Origin: an uncultured Clostridia bacterium
Lineage (GTDB): Bacteria; Bacillota; Clostridia; Christensenellales; Aristaeellaceae
Reading direction: 5' to 3'
NCBI GenBank assembly: GCA_946187775.1
Contig: CAMHSI010000002.1
Location: 18,537-82,536 of the forward strand
Length of the DNA: 64,000 nt
In this document: positions 21,418-31,028 of the stretch, piece by piece
Layout of the letters: every line of letters starts with the position of its first letter
Numbering within the stretch: position 1 is the first letter of the stretch
The notes under the pieces: model-generated
Seen by the model: only the letters and a program-made list of their open reading frames with translations
What the model was told of the DNA's origin: nothing
Databases searched by the model: none
Made by a program: the position numbers and the translations under genes

Positions 21418-23544
21418 TTACTTGTTCAGGGTCTCCGCGTAGTCCAGCAGGGCTTCCCAGGCGCCTTCCTTGATGTCCAGGTACTGCGCGCCCATCATGG
21501 CATCCGCCACGGTCGCGGCCGCTTCTTCAGCGCTGCCCATGCCTTCGGAGGTGAATCCGCCGGCGATGATGTCAACCAGCACGTTCTCCTGGTCCTTGCC
21601 GCTCTGGAACTTCTCAGTCAGCTCGGTGAATCCGCCCAGGGTGTCGTTCTCGGTCTTGGTGGTGGGCAGGACGGTGGGAACGGAATCATACCAGGGATTC
21701 TCGCACAGAGCCAGCTCCGGATGCTTGATGGTGCCCAGGGCGATGGCCTTGGAGATCTTGCCCGCGCCTTCCTTACCGGCGTCGCAGGTGCACTGGAACT
21801 CGAAGGCCTGGCTCTTCATGAAGCTCAGGGTGGAGCCCAGGAACTGACGGGCGTAGTTGGTGTAGTTGCCGCCGGCCTTCTCCCACAGTTCCGTCCAGGT
21901 GGCATCGGCGATCACAGGCATCTGCTGTCCGTTGAAGTCGAAGGTTTCGTAGCTTCCGTCTTCCTTGGTCTTGATGAATTCATCGGGACCGTAGCTCATC
22001 CGGATGGTTCCGGCGGGAGAGTAAGCGTAATCGATCAGCGCCAGCGCCGCGTTCAGCTTGTTCTCGTCTCCGGCAACGCCGGCGGCGGAGATGCCCCAGC
22101 CGTCCGTCTTCACGGAACGCCAGGATTCGGTGAACCGCATATACACGCCGTTCTCATCCGTTCCGTCAAACCAGTGGGCTACAGGAACCATCACAGCCAT
22201 GTATTTCTCGCCGTTTTCCTTGTCCAGGATGGGCTTCTTTACTCCGTCTTCCTCGTAGGTCTTTTCATTGTACAGCACCTGGGTCTGGTTGTAGTCATAG
22301 TGCATGAATCCCAGGTCTTTTTTCAGGTAATCTTCGGTCTTAACGTCCTGGCCTCCCACAAAGGCTTCGGAAATGAGTCCTTCCTGAACCAGTGCATTCA
22401 TCTTGGCCAGGGCTTCATAGGTGGCAACTTCCTGGCGGGCATCCTTCAGGGTGCCGTCGGTGTCCACATACAGGTAATCCTGACGGGATTCCAGGCCGCG
22501 CACGCCGAACAGGTGGCCGGCGAACCGGAACATATCCACACGGCGCTGGTTGTTGGCGTCTTCCCGGGTGAACAGGCCCTGAACACTGTCCGTGCCGTTC
22601 AGCGTCTTGGCATTGGCCACCACGCAGCGCAGCAGGGCAACCAGTTCATCAGCGTCCCAGCAGGCATCCTGTCCGATGAACAGGTTGCTGCGGGTGGTGC
22701 CGTAGTATCCGTCATAGGTCTTGTCGATGTATTCACGCAGCAGGTTCACGGCTTCCTCGCCGCTGATCTGGCCCTTTTCGTTCATCACAGCGATGATGTT
22801 GCCGAAGGCGTCATAGTTCTTGGTCACATCGATCACTTCCGTGCCTTCCGCATTGGGGGTCTGGATCGTGATGGAACCGCTGGTGGGCATGTAGGGCTGG
22901 TAGACCGGCGCCGCAGTGGTGCCGCTGCCGTCCGCCGCAACGAACGCGCCTTCGCCGTCCAGCAGCTTCTGCACCCAGTCAACCCGCATCAGGGGCATCC
23001 GTTCGATGTCGTTCACGCCGTCAAAATAGGGGCTGAAGTAGATGGCGCCGGTGTCGGTGTTACCGGTGATGGACAGGCGCACGATGGGGTTCGCGTCCAG
23101 GTATGCCTTGAAGTTGGGCATCTTGTCCAGGTATTCGGCAATGTTGACCACCAGGCCCGCTTCGCCGGCTTCGCTCAGCTTCGCGGCGGTACCGGAGAGC
23201 ACATCCACCTTGTCCAGCTGCTCTTTCCAGTAGTCAAATTCCTTGGCAGCGCTGTTGCCCTGATATACGCTCTCGAACTTCACCTTCAGGGTGTCCTGCA
23301 CCGCAACCCAGGTGGGCTTCAGGTCGCCGGCGTTGTAGGTCTTGCCGTCGGCCAGGGTGATGCCGTCGCCGGCAATCTCTGCGTCAAACAGCAGGCCGGT
23401 CTTGGCGTTGTTGTAGCCGGTCGCCATGCGGAGAACCGTGCCCTCCGCGTAGGGCAGTGCGCTCTCAGCCGCGGCAAAGCCCATCATGGACAGTGCCATC
23501 ACGGCCGCCAGTACGAGAGAAAGAACCTTGGAAATCTTCTTCAT
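21418..23544 (-). CDS. Extracellular solute-binding protein of carbohydrate ABC transporter
   Basis: Signal peptide MKKISKVLSLVLAAVMALSMMGFAAAES; 708 aa; placed next to LplB/YtcP-type permeases. Confidence 0.85.
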   Translation of the reverse strand: MKKISKVLSLVLAAVMALSMMGFAAAESALPYAEGTVLRMATGYNNAKTGLLFDAEIAGDGITLADGKTYNAGDLKPTWVAVQDTLKVKFESVYQGNSAAKEFDYWKEQLDKVDVLSGTAAKLSEAGEAGLVVNIAEYLDKMPNFKAYLDANPIVRLSITGNTDTGAIYFSPYFDGVNDIERMPLMRVDWVQKLLDGEGAFVAADGSGTTAAPVYQPYMPTSGSITIQTPNAEGTEVIDVTKNYDAFGNIIAVMNEKGQISGEEAVNLLREYIDKTYDGYYGTTRSNLFIGQDACWDADELVALLRCVVANAKTLNGTDSVQGLFTREDANNQRRVDMFRFAGHLFGVRGLESRQDYLYVDTDGTLKDARQEVATYEALAKMNALVQEGLISEAFVGGQDVKTEDYLKKDLGFMHYDYNQTQVLYNEKTYEEDGVKKPILDKENGEKYMAVMVPVAHWFDGTDENGVYMRFTESWRSVKTDGWGISAAGVAGDENKLNAALALIDYAYSPAGTIRMSYGPDEFIKTKEDGSYETFDFNGQQMPVIADATWTELWEKAGGNYTNYARQFLGSTLSFMKSQAFEFQCTCDAGKEGAGKISKAIALGTIKHPELALCENPWYDSVPTVLPTTKTENDTLGGFTELTEKFQSGKDQENVLVDIIAGGFTSEGMGSAEEAAATVADAMMGAQYLDIKEGAWEALLDYAETLNK

Positions 23545-23615
23545 GGGTAAGCCTCCTTCTTATTTTAAACGGTTGGCTTAGATCCAGCCGTAGGGATACA
23601 GGTTCCGGGAATCCG

Positions 23616-24506
23616 TTATTCCTTGACGCCGCCGACATTGGTGCCCTTGGCGAAGTACTTCTGGATAAAGGGATAAATGATCAGGATCGGGATGATGGAG
23701 CAGACGATCAGCGCGTAGATCATGGAATCCGGAGCATAAATCCGGTCCCATCCTGACATCTGGTCCGGGTCGGTGTACATTTCCAGCTGCAGCCGGATGA
23801 ACACCTGCAGGGGATGCTCGTTGCCGTTGGAAATCATCTGCCGGGCCCAGAAGTATCCGTTCCAGCGGCTGATGGCGAAGAACAGAGCCACCGTGGCGAT
23901 GGTGCTCTTGCTCATGGGGATGTAAACCTTGTTGAGCACCTGCATTTCCGTGGCGCCGTCCACGATGGCGGCCTCCTCGATCTCGCTGGGCACGTTCTCA
24001 AAGGCATTCCGCAGCAGGATGATGTTCATGGCCGCCATACCCATGGCAATGACCACCAGCCACTTGTCGTCCATGATGCCCATGGCGTTGAATACCTTCT
24101 GGGTGTCCAGGTAGTTCAGGTACTGGGGGATGATACCGGCGCTGAACCACATGGTGAAGACCAGAAAGAAGTTGAAGGTCTTCCGGAACAGCAGCCGCTT
24201 CTTGCTCAGGGCGTAGGCGCCCAGGATGGAAACCCCCAGGGCCCACAGCGTGCCGTAGAAGGTCAGGAACAGGGTGTTGGCGTAGGAGTTCCAGAACATG
24301 TTGTTCGAGAACATGGCGCTGAAGGCTTCAAACTGGATGTCCTTCGGCAGCAGCACCACCTGGCTTTCCTGCACTGCGGTCCGTCCGCTCATGGAGGCGG
24401 ACACGGCGTACACGAAGGGATACAGGCACATCAGGGCAAAGATCGTCAGGAAAACATAGCTGAGAATTTTGAAGATCAGTTCGGAAATTTCGAGTTTTCT
24501 TTTCAT
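23616..24506 (-). CDS. Carbohydrate ABC transporter permease (YtcP/LplC-like)
   Basis: MKRKLEISELIFKILSYVFLTIFALMCLYPF start and EEAAIVDGATEMQVLNKVYIPMSKSTIATV EAA loop. Confidence 0.93.
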   Translation of the reverse strand: MKRKLEISELIFKILSYVFLTIFALMCLYPFVYAVSASMSGRTAVQESQVVLLPKDIQFEAFSAMFSNNMFWNSYANTLFLTFYGTLWALGVSILGAYALSKKRLLFRKTFNFFLVFTMWFSAGIIPQYLNYLDTQKVFNAMGIMDDKWLVVIAMGMAAMNIILLRNAFENVPSEIEEAAIVDGATEMQVLNKVYIPMSKSTIATVALFFAISRWNGYFWARQMISNGNEHPLQVFIRLQLEMYTDPDQMSGWDRIYAPDSMIYALIVCSIIPILIIYPFIQKYFAKGTNVGGVKE

Positions 24507-24522
24507 GCGAACCTCTCCCTTC

Positions 24523-25578
24523 TCAGTACAGCGAGGTGTTGGATGCCTTGCGGGCGATGGTGTTCGCACCGATCACCAGCAGCATGCCCACCACGTTGTT
24601 CATCATTTCCGCCGCGCTGGCGATGCCGGTGCCGGCGCCGCCGCCGAGGCCTGTCCGGTAAGCCAGGGTGGAAATCACGTCCGCCGTCACATAGGTCTTG
24701 GTGTTGTACAGCAGCAGGACCTTTTCATAGCCGATGTTCAGCAGCGAGCCGATCCGGGTGATCAGCATGATCACGATGGTCGACAGGATGCTGGGCAGCA
24801 CCACGTAGCGCATCTGCGCCCACTTGCCGGCGCCGTCAATCTGCGCCGCTTCATAGCTGGTGGGCGAAATGGCGATGATTGCCGCGAAAAAGACGATGCT
24901 GCCGTAGCCCGCTTCTTCCCAGATACCGCTGATCTGGTAGATGGCCCGGAAGTAATCCGGGTTGTTCAACAGGCCCGCGTTCCCGGCCTCCTTGGAGATC
25001 AGGCCCAGGGCTGAAAGCGCCTGGCTCACAATGCCCATCTCGCCGATGATGGATCCCTGCTTCACCAGCATCGTCACCAGGGAGGTCATAACGACCGTGG
25101 ACATGAACTTCGGCAGGTACGTCATCACCTGCAGGGCGCTGCGGGCCGCGTTGGAGCGGACCTCGTTGAAGAACAGCGCCAGGATGATGGGCATCGGGAA
25201 GCCGAAGCACAGGCCGTAGAAGCTCAGCAGGAACGTGTTCCGCATCGCCATCCAGAAGTTCTGGCTCAGGCTGTCCCCGCCGACCAGCAGCCGCTTGAAA
25301 TAGCTGAAGCCGGAAAAGAGCTGGTCGTTCACCGGCAGGATCCCATCCGGCACCTTGAAGCTCCCCAGCAGTTCATACATGGGGAAATAGCGCCAGAACA
25401 GGAAAACCAGCAGCATCGGCACCAGCATGACGTACAGCCGCCAGTCCTTCACAATCGTACGGCCTACGTTCAGCCAGTAATGCTTTTCCACGTCGTCTCT
25501 AACCGCTTGTTCCGGATCCTCATGATAGGTACCGCTGGCCTCATCGTAAAGCAGATAATCGCCGGCCTTTCCTTTCAT
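24523..25578 (-). CDS. Carbohydrate ABC transporter permease (YteP/LplB-like)
   Basis: SYEAAQIDGAGKWAQMRYVVLPSILSTIVIMLITRIGSLLNIGYEKVLLLYN; start MKGKAGDYLLYDEASG at 25578. Confidence 0.92.
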   Translation of the reverse strand: MKGKAGDYLLYDEASGTYHEDPEQAVRDDVEKHYWLNVGRTIVKDWRLYVMLVPMLLVFLFWRYFPMYELLGSFKVPDGILPVNDQLFSGFSYFKRLLVGGDSLSQNFWMAMRNTFLLSFYGLCFGFPMPIILALFFNEVRSNAARSALQVMTYLPKFMSTVVMTSLVTMLVKQGSIIGEMGIVSQALSALGLISKEAGNAGLLNNPDYFRAIYQISGIWEEAGYGSIVFFAAIIAISPTSYEAAQIDGAGKWAQMRYVVLPSILSTIVIMLITRIGSLLNIGYEKVLLLYNTKTYVTADVISTLAYRTGLGGGAGTGIASAAEMMNNVVGMLLVIGANTIARKASNTSLY

Positions 25579-26159
25579 GCAATCCCTCCTTCCCTGTTCT
25601 TGGGGTCGTTGATGCGTCTGAGATAGTGCTCCTGATCCTCCAGCATGCCATCCAGCCGGGATACAATCCAGACGATCGCCAGTGTAAAGATGTAGGATAC
25701 CGCGTCCGAAGTGATAAAGAGGAGGAGCTCCTCCGCCTTCGTTCCGGTAATCAGCGCCACCAGGATCCTGCCCGCCTGCATGGCCAGCAGCACCAGCGCC
25801 GAGAAGAGAAAATTCAGCAGGACATTGCTCCTGAGCTTTTCCCAGCCCCACCGGCGCTCCAGCGGCCATATGGCCAGCGCGGCGAGGTTGCCGATTCCGT
25901 AGATCAGGAACTGCTGCCCCGTTCCCCGGGAGACCAGCACCGTCACGATTCCGCCGATCACCGCGTGAATCGCGCACCAGGGGCCCCACCGGACCATGAC
26001 AATGGCGGTCACTGCCGCCGCGGCGGAAACCGTCCAGGGTTCCTTGGGGAACCACTCGATGGCCGCCCTCACCAGTATCGTTTCAAACACGATCAGGATA
26101 ACCGCAAACAGGGAAAGATCCACTGCGCGGTAACGCCCGACCGTCATGCGTCCCTGCAT
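25575..26159 (-). CDS. Integral membrane protein, possibly ECF S-component-like
   Basis: 194 aa, about five hydrophobic segments; ATGA overlap with the downstream permease gene. Confidence 0.72.
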   Translation of the reverse strand: MQGRMTVGRYRAVDLSLFAVILIVFETILVRAAIEWFPKEPWTVSAAAAVTAIVMVRWGPWCAIHAVIGGIVTVLVSRGTGQQFLIYGIGNLAALAIWPLERRWGWEKLRSNVLLNFLFSALVLLAMQAGRILVALITGTKAEELLLFITSDAVSYIFTLAIVWIVSRLDGMLEDQEHYLRRINDPKNREGGIA

Positions 26160-26210
26160 GGCGTCACCCCCGGTGTCCGATTGGTTTTCAGATCAATTGA
26201 CAACAGGAGT

Positions 26211-26240
26211 ATTATACCCGAAGATGTACGCCTTCGTAAA
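26211..26240 (-). promoter_or_regulatory. Candidate promoter of the ABC importer operon
   Basis: Minus strand TTTACG, 18-nt spacer, TATAAT. Confidence 0.5.
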
Positions 26241-26284
26241 GACTGAATTGTGTCGGATTTTTCCTTATTTTATGGAAAAATTCC

Positions 26285-27082
26285 TCAGGGCTGCTTCCCG
26301 ATGTAGGCCAGGATTCCGCCGTCCACGTACAGGATGTGGCCGTTCACAAAGTTGCTGGCGTCGGAAGCCAGGAACACTGCCGGGCCCTGCAGGTCCTCCG
26401 TGTTGCCCCACCGGGCCGCCGGGGTCTTGGCGATGATGAACTGGTCAAAGGGATGGCGGCTGCCGTCCGCCTGGCGCTCCCGCAGCGGCGCGGTCTGGGG
26501 CGTGGCGATGTAGCCCGGTCCGATGCCGTTGCACTGGATGTTGTGCATGCCGTACTCGGAGCAGATGTTCCGGGTCAGCATCTTCAGGCCGCCCTTGGCT
26601 GCCGCGTAGGCGGATACGGTCTCCCGGCCCAGTTCGCTCATCATGCTGCAGATATTGATGATCTTTCCGTGTCCCTTCTGGATCATGGAGGGGATCACCG
26701 CCTTGGCGCAGATGAAGGGGGCGTTCAGGTCCACGTCGATGACCTTGCGGAACTCCGCGGCGCTCATCTCAATCATGGGAATCCGGCGGATGATGCCGGC
26801 GTTGTTCACCAGGATGTCAATCACGCCGACTTCCTTTTCAATGGTCTTGACCAGCTCCTGCACCGCTTCCTCGTTGGTCACGTCGCACACATAGCCCTTG
26901 GCGTCAATGCCCTTGTCGGCATAGGCCTGCAGGCCCTTGTTCACCAGGTCCTGGTTGATGTCGTTGAAAACGATGGTGGCGCCCGCCGCCGCGTAGGCTT
27001 CCGCGATGGCGAAGCCGATGCCGTAGCTGGCTCCCGTAATCCAGGCAATCTTTCCCTTCAGGCTGAAAGCATCCATGTTCAT
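26285..27082 (-). CDS. kduD: 2-deoxy-D-gluconate 3-dehydrogenase / 2-keto-3-deoxygluconate oxidoreductase (SDR)
   Basis: SDR motifs (TGASYGIGFAIAEAYA, VNNAGIIRR, YAAAKGG) next to kduI. Confidence 0.88.
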   Translation of the reverse strand: MNMDAFSLKGKIAWITGASYGIGFAIAEAYAAAGATIVFNDINQDLVNKGLQAYADKGIDAKGYVCDVTNEEAVQELVKTIEKEVGVIDILVNNAGIIRRIPMIEMSAAEFRKVIDVDLNAPFICAKAVIPSMIQKGHGKIINICSMMSELGRETVSAYAAAKGGLKMLTRNICSEYGMHNIQCNGIGPGYIATPQTAPLRERQADGSRHPFDQFIIAKTPAARWGNTEDLQGPAVFLASDASNFVNGHILYVDGGILAYIGKQP

Positions 27083-27157
27083 TGCAATTCCCTCCATTTT
27101 ATTCGCAGGCTGATTATCTCAGCCAGTCTCAACAACCGAAATCCGGATCCCTGCCGC

Positions 27158-28000
27158 TTACCGCAGCTCCGTGGTCGGGATCGTGTCCATATCGTCAAAC
27201 TCCTGGTTCTCTCCGCCCATGGCCCAGATGAATGTGTAGTTGCTGGTACCCGCGCCGGCGTGGATGCTCCAGCTGGGGGAGATCACCGCCTGCTCGTTCT
27301 GCATAACGATATGGCGGGTTTCCTGTCCCTCGCCCATCATGTGGAACACCACATTGTCCTTCGGCACTTCAAAGTAGAAGTACACTTCCATCCGGCGCTC
27401 GTGGGTGTGGGCCGGCATCGTGTTCCACACGCTGCCGCTCTCCAGCACCGTCATGCCCATGCTCAGCTGGCAGGTCTTCAGCACCGAGGGGTGAATGAAC
27501 TGGTTGATCACCCGCTTGTTGCTGGTAGCCGCGTCGCCGCAGGGCTTCTTGGCCGCGTCGGCGATTTTGATCAGCCGGTTCTCATAGCTGCAGTGGGCCG
27601 GTGCGGAAACCAGGTAGAACTTTGCGGGCTTCTCCGGATCCGCGCTTTCGAAGTACACTTCCTTCGCGCCCTTGGTGATGTACAGGCAGTCCTTGTAGCC
27701 CAGCTCGTACACGTTCCCGTCCGCGGTCACCTTTCCGGCTCCGCCCACGTTGAACATGCCGCATTCCCGCCGCTCAAGGAAGAACTTCGTTCCGAAGTTG
27801 TGCCAGATGTCAATTCCCTTGTCGATGGAAACCTTTTCCTTCACCGGCATGATTCCCATGGTCACCATCCGGTCCACGTGGCTGTAAACCACTTCCACCG
27901 TATCCGGGGTGAACAGTTTTTCAATCAGGAATTCCTTCCTGGTTTCCTCTGTGGTGTAGCGTTTGAAATCCCGCTGGTTGCAGCTGTAGCGAATATCCAT
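27158..28000 (-). CDS. kduI: 5-keto-4-deoxyuronate isomerase
   Basis: MPAHTHERRMEVYFYFEVP and SWSIHAGAGTSNYTFIWAMGGEN are hallmark KduI motifs. Confidence 0.95.
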   Translation of the reverse strand: MDIRYSCNQRDFKRYTTEETRKEFLIEKLFTPDTVEVVYSHVDRMVTMGIMPVKEKVSIDKGIDIWHNFGTKFFLERRECGMFNVGGAGKVTADGNVYELGYKDCLYITKGAKEVYFESADPEKPAKFYLVSAPAHCSYENRLIKIADAAKKPCGDAATSNKRVINQFIHPSVLKTCQLSMGMTVLESGSVWNTMPAHTHERRMEVYFYFEVPKDNVVFHMMGEGQETRHIVMQNEQAVISPSWSIHAGAGTSNYTFIWAMGGENQEFDDMDTIPTTELR

Positions 28001-28009
28001 TGTCTTTTC

Positions 28010-29560
28010 TCACCTTTCTTCCATTTCTCCGACGTTCTCCGCATCGATCCACGGGCCTTCGATCCCGTCATAGGTTACATGGTCCAGCGTCACCTTATCC
28101 ACATTCTTCAGGATCAGGCCCCGCCGGCAGCATTTCTCCACCTGCTCCGCCATCACCGGAACCAGCGGCTCCGCCGCCGGATCAAAGGAGAAGCTGCAGT
28201 CCTTCAGGGCAATGTGCTCCGCCGGTTTCTCCGGCAGTCCCAGCACATACCCGGCGCAGGCTTTGCACCCTGTGGCCTCCACCTGCTCAAACCGGATCGT
28301 TCCGATCCGCGGCGTCGTGTCGTCCACCGGCTGCTTTTCCCGGGTCTGCACCCATTCGCTGTGCCCGTCCGGATCGCAGAAGTACATGCTGTTGACGATC
28401 AGGGGCATCTTCACCCCGTCCATCCGCACCTTCTCGAACAGGATATCGTCGATGACGCCGTCCTTTCCCCGGCCCCGGCGGGTCTTGATCCGCAGTCCCC
28501 GGTCATTCCCCCGCATGTAGCAGTGGTGCACCCGTACGTTCCGGATGCCGCCGGCCATCTCGCTTCCCAGCGTCACGCCGCCGTGCCCGTCCAGCATTGC
28601 GGACCAGGCAATCTCCACGTCCTCGCAGGGATGCTTGTATTTCTTTCCGATCCGGATCTTTCCGCTCTTCAGGGCGATGCAGTCATCTCCCACGGAAATC
28701 TCCGTTCCCAGCAGGCGTACATTCCTGCAGCACTCCGGATCGAATCCGTCCGTGTTGGGGCTTTCATAGGGAGCCCGGATCTGGATGTCAATGAAGTCCA
28801 GGTCCTCGCTGAAGGCGGGATGCAGGTTCCAGCTCGGGCTGTTCATGAAGGTGATGCCCTGTACGGTCAGCCCCTTGCAGCGCTGGGTGTACAGCAGGTG
28901 TCCCCGGCGGGCGATCCGCTTTTCCTTGGGGTTCACCCACCAGTCGCCTTCGCCGCCCCTGCCGTCGATGACGCCCTCGCCGATGATGGTCGTATCTTCG
29001 GTGTCAAAGGCGGTCAGCGCCGAGGCGAATCCTTCCTCGCTGTTGCCCTCCCAAAGGCCCATCAGCACTTCCCCGTCCGGGTTCTCCGCGGGAATGCATT
29101 CCGGCAGGATGGGGAATTTCATCCGGTCCGTCAGCAGCTTCAGCACCGCGCCGTCCGCGATTTCCAGCATCATGTGGCTCCTGAGGAACAGGGGCCCCGT
29201 GGCGTACTCGCCGGCGGGAATCAGCACCCGGCCCCCCGCCGGGCAGCAGAGAATTGCCGCCTGCAGCATGGCCGTGTCGTCCGTAACCCCGTCGCCCTTG
29301 GCGCCGAAGTCCCGTACATCCAGCGTGCACAGTTCCTTCTTTGTCCGGAAGGTCAGGCTCTCCGTCTCCCCGCTGTCCGTCCGGCTTTCCAGGGTATATT
29401 CCGTATCCGGCTCCAGGTCGAAAAGGGAGGACACCGAGCGGTATTCCTCTCCCCGGTCTTCCCCGTTCAGCTTCAGCGTCCGCTTTTCCCGGGCCTGGTA
29501 GAGGCCCTCCGGATCCAGCAGCACGCTGCAGCTGCGGGAGGTCAGGCACAGTATTTTCAT
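28010..29560 (-). CDS. Polygalacturonase-type GH28, no visible signal peptide
   Basis: NTDGFDPECCRNV, GDDCIALKSG and RIKTRRGRG motifs of GH28. Start MKILCLTSRS at 29560. Confidence 0.93.
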   Translation of the reverse strand: MKILCLTSRSCSVLLDPEGLYQAREKRTLKLNGEDRGEEYRSVSSLFDLEPDTEYTLESRTDSGETESLTFRTKKELCTLDVRDFGAKGDGVTDDTAMLQAAILCCPAGGRVLIPAGEYATGPLFLRSHMMLEIADGAVLKLLTDRMKFPILPECIPAENPDGEVLMGLWEGNSEEGFASALTAFDTEDTTIIGEGVIDGRGGEGDWWVNPKEKRIARRGHLLYTQRCKGLTVQGITFMNSPSWNLHPAFSEDLDFIDIQIRAPYESPNTDGFDPECCRNVRLLGTEISVGDDCIALKSGKIRIGKKYKHPCEDVEIAWSAMLDGHGGVTLGSEMAGGIRNVRVHHCYMRGNDRGLRIKTRRGRGKDGVIDDILFEKVRMDGVKMPLIVNSMYFCDPDGHSEWVQTREKQPVDDTTPRIGTIRFEQVEATGCKACAGYVLGLPEKPAEHIALKDCSFSFDPAAEPLVPVMAEQVEKCCRRGLILKNVDKVTLDHVTYDGIEGPWIDAENVGEMEER

Positions 29561-29573
29561 ACGTTCGTCTCCG

Positions 29574-30989
29574 TCAGCACTCTTTCTTTTCAAATCCGAA
29601 ATAGCGCTTTGCGTTGTTGTAGCTGATGTCCGCCACGATTTCCTTCAGGGTGTCGTAATCCTCCGGATAGAAGCCTTCCTCCACCCACTCGCCGAAGATC
29701 CGGCACAGGATCCGGCGGAAGTACTCGTGCCGCGGATAGCTCAGGAAGCTGCGGCTGTCCGTCAGCATGCCCACGAATCCGGCAAGGTATCCCAGGTTGG
29801 CCAGGCTCTTCAGCTGCTCGCTCATGCCGTCAAAGTGATCGTTGAACCACCAGGCGGAACCGTGCTGGATCCGGCCCACGGCCGTTTCGTTCTGGAAGCA
29901 GCCGAGGATCGTGTCGATGGCCGCGTTGTCGTTGGTGTTCAGGCTGTAGAGGATCGTCTTCGGCAGCTTGCCGGCTTCCTCCAGGGCGCCCAGGAACGCC
30001 GCCGTCTGGGCGCTGGGGGCGTAGTTGTCCACGCAGTCGAATCCGGTGTCCGGTCCCAGGGCCCGGAACATGTCCGGGTTGTTGTCCCGGCGGCATCCGT
30101 AGTGCAGCTGCATCACCCAGCCGCGCTCCGCGTACTCCGCCGCCATGGCGGTCATGAAGGCGTACTTGAACTTCGCTTCCTCCGCCGCGTCCGGGAGGGA
30201 GCCCTCCATCCGGCGCTCAAAGATCTTTTCGATCTCCCGCTCCTCCGCCGGCGCGTACATCACGTAGTTCAGGGCGTGGTCGCTCAGCTTGCAGCCGTGG
30301 GCCGCGAAGAAGTCCAGCCGCTTGTGCAGCGCGGCCTTCAGGTCCGCGAAGGACCCGATTTCCATGCCGGACACCGCTTCCAGCTGGGCAATGTATTCCG
30401 GATAGGTTACCTTTTCCAGGTTCATGGCCTTGTCCGGCCGCCAGGCGGGCAGCACGGTTACCGGGAAGCTCTTGTCCGCCGCAAGCTTTTCATGCCATTC
30501 CAGGGTGTCCGCCGGATCGTCCGTGGTGCAGATGGTGTCCACGTTGCTCATCCGGATCAGTCCCCGGGAGGTGTAGCCTTCGCTCTGCAGCTTTTTGTTG
30601 GCAATTTCCCACACTTCCCCGGCGGTCTGCTTATTCAGGATCCCGTCGTAGCCGAAGAACCGGCGGAGCTCCAGGTGGCTCCAGTGGTACAGGGGGTTGC
30701 CGATGGCCTTTCCCAGCACCTCCGCGTACTTTTCAAACTTTTCCCGGTCGGAAGCGTCGCCGGTGATGTACTTTTCCGGCACGCCGGCGGAGCGCATCAG
30801 GCGCCACTTGTAGTGGTCCCCGCCCAGCCAGACCTGTGTGATATTTTCATAGCGGATATCCTCATAGATTTCCCGGGGACTCAGGTGGCAGTGGTAATCG
30901 ATGATCGGCTGCTTTTCCGCCGCCTCATGATACAGCTTCCGCGCCGCTTCCGTGTTCAGCAGGAAATCCTTGTCCAGGAATGCTTTCAT
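29574..30989 (-). CDS. uxaC: Glucuronate/galacturonate isomerase
   Basis: IIDYHCHLSPREIYEDIRYENITQVWLGGDHYKWRLMR and C-terminal motifs of UxaC. Confidence 0.96.
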   Translation of the reverse strand: MKAFLDKDFLLNTEAARKLYHEAAEKQPIIDYHCHLSPREIYEDIRYENITQVWLGGDHYKWRLMRSAGVPEKYITGDASDREKFEKYAEVLGKAIGNPLYHWSHLELRRFFGYDGILNKQTAGEVWEIANKKLQSEGYTSRGLIRMSNVDTICTTDDPADTLEWHEKLAADKSFPVTVLPAWRPDKAMNLEKVTYPEYIAQLEAVSGMEIGSFADLKAALHKRLDFFAAHGCKLSDHALNYVMYAPAEEREIEKIFERRMEGSLPDAAEEAKFKYAFMTAMAAEYAERGWVMQLHYGCRRDNNPDMFRALGPDTGFDCVDNYAPSAQTAAFLGALEEAGKLPKTILYSLNTNDNAAIDTILGCFQNETAVGRIQHGSAWWFNDHFDGMSEQLKSLANLGYLAGFVGMLTDSRSFLSYPRHEYFRRILCRIFGEWVEEGFYPEDYDTLKEIVADISYNNAKRYFGFEKKEC

Positions 30990-31028
30990 GATCATTCTTT
31001 CCTTTCGCTGCGAAATTGTTCCGGAATC

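Noticed and set aside
21382-23550. 722-aa plus-strand ORF opposite the solute-binding protein
   Set aside because: Antisense shadow of a clear signal-peptide-bearing binding protein.
26336-29626. 1096-aa plus-strand ORF spanning kduD, kduI and GH28
   Set aside because: Runs antisense across three well-supported genes and has no domain signal.
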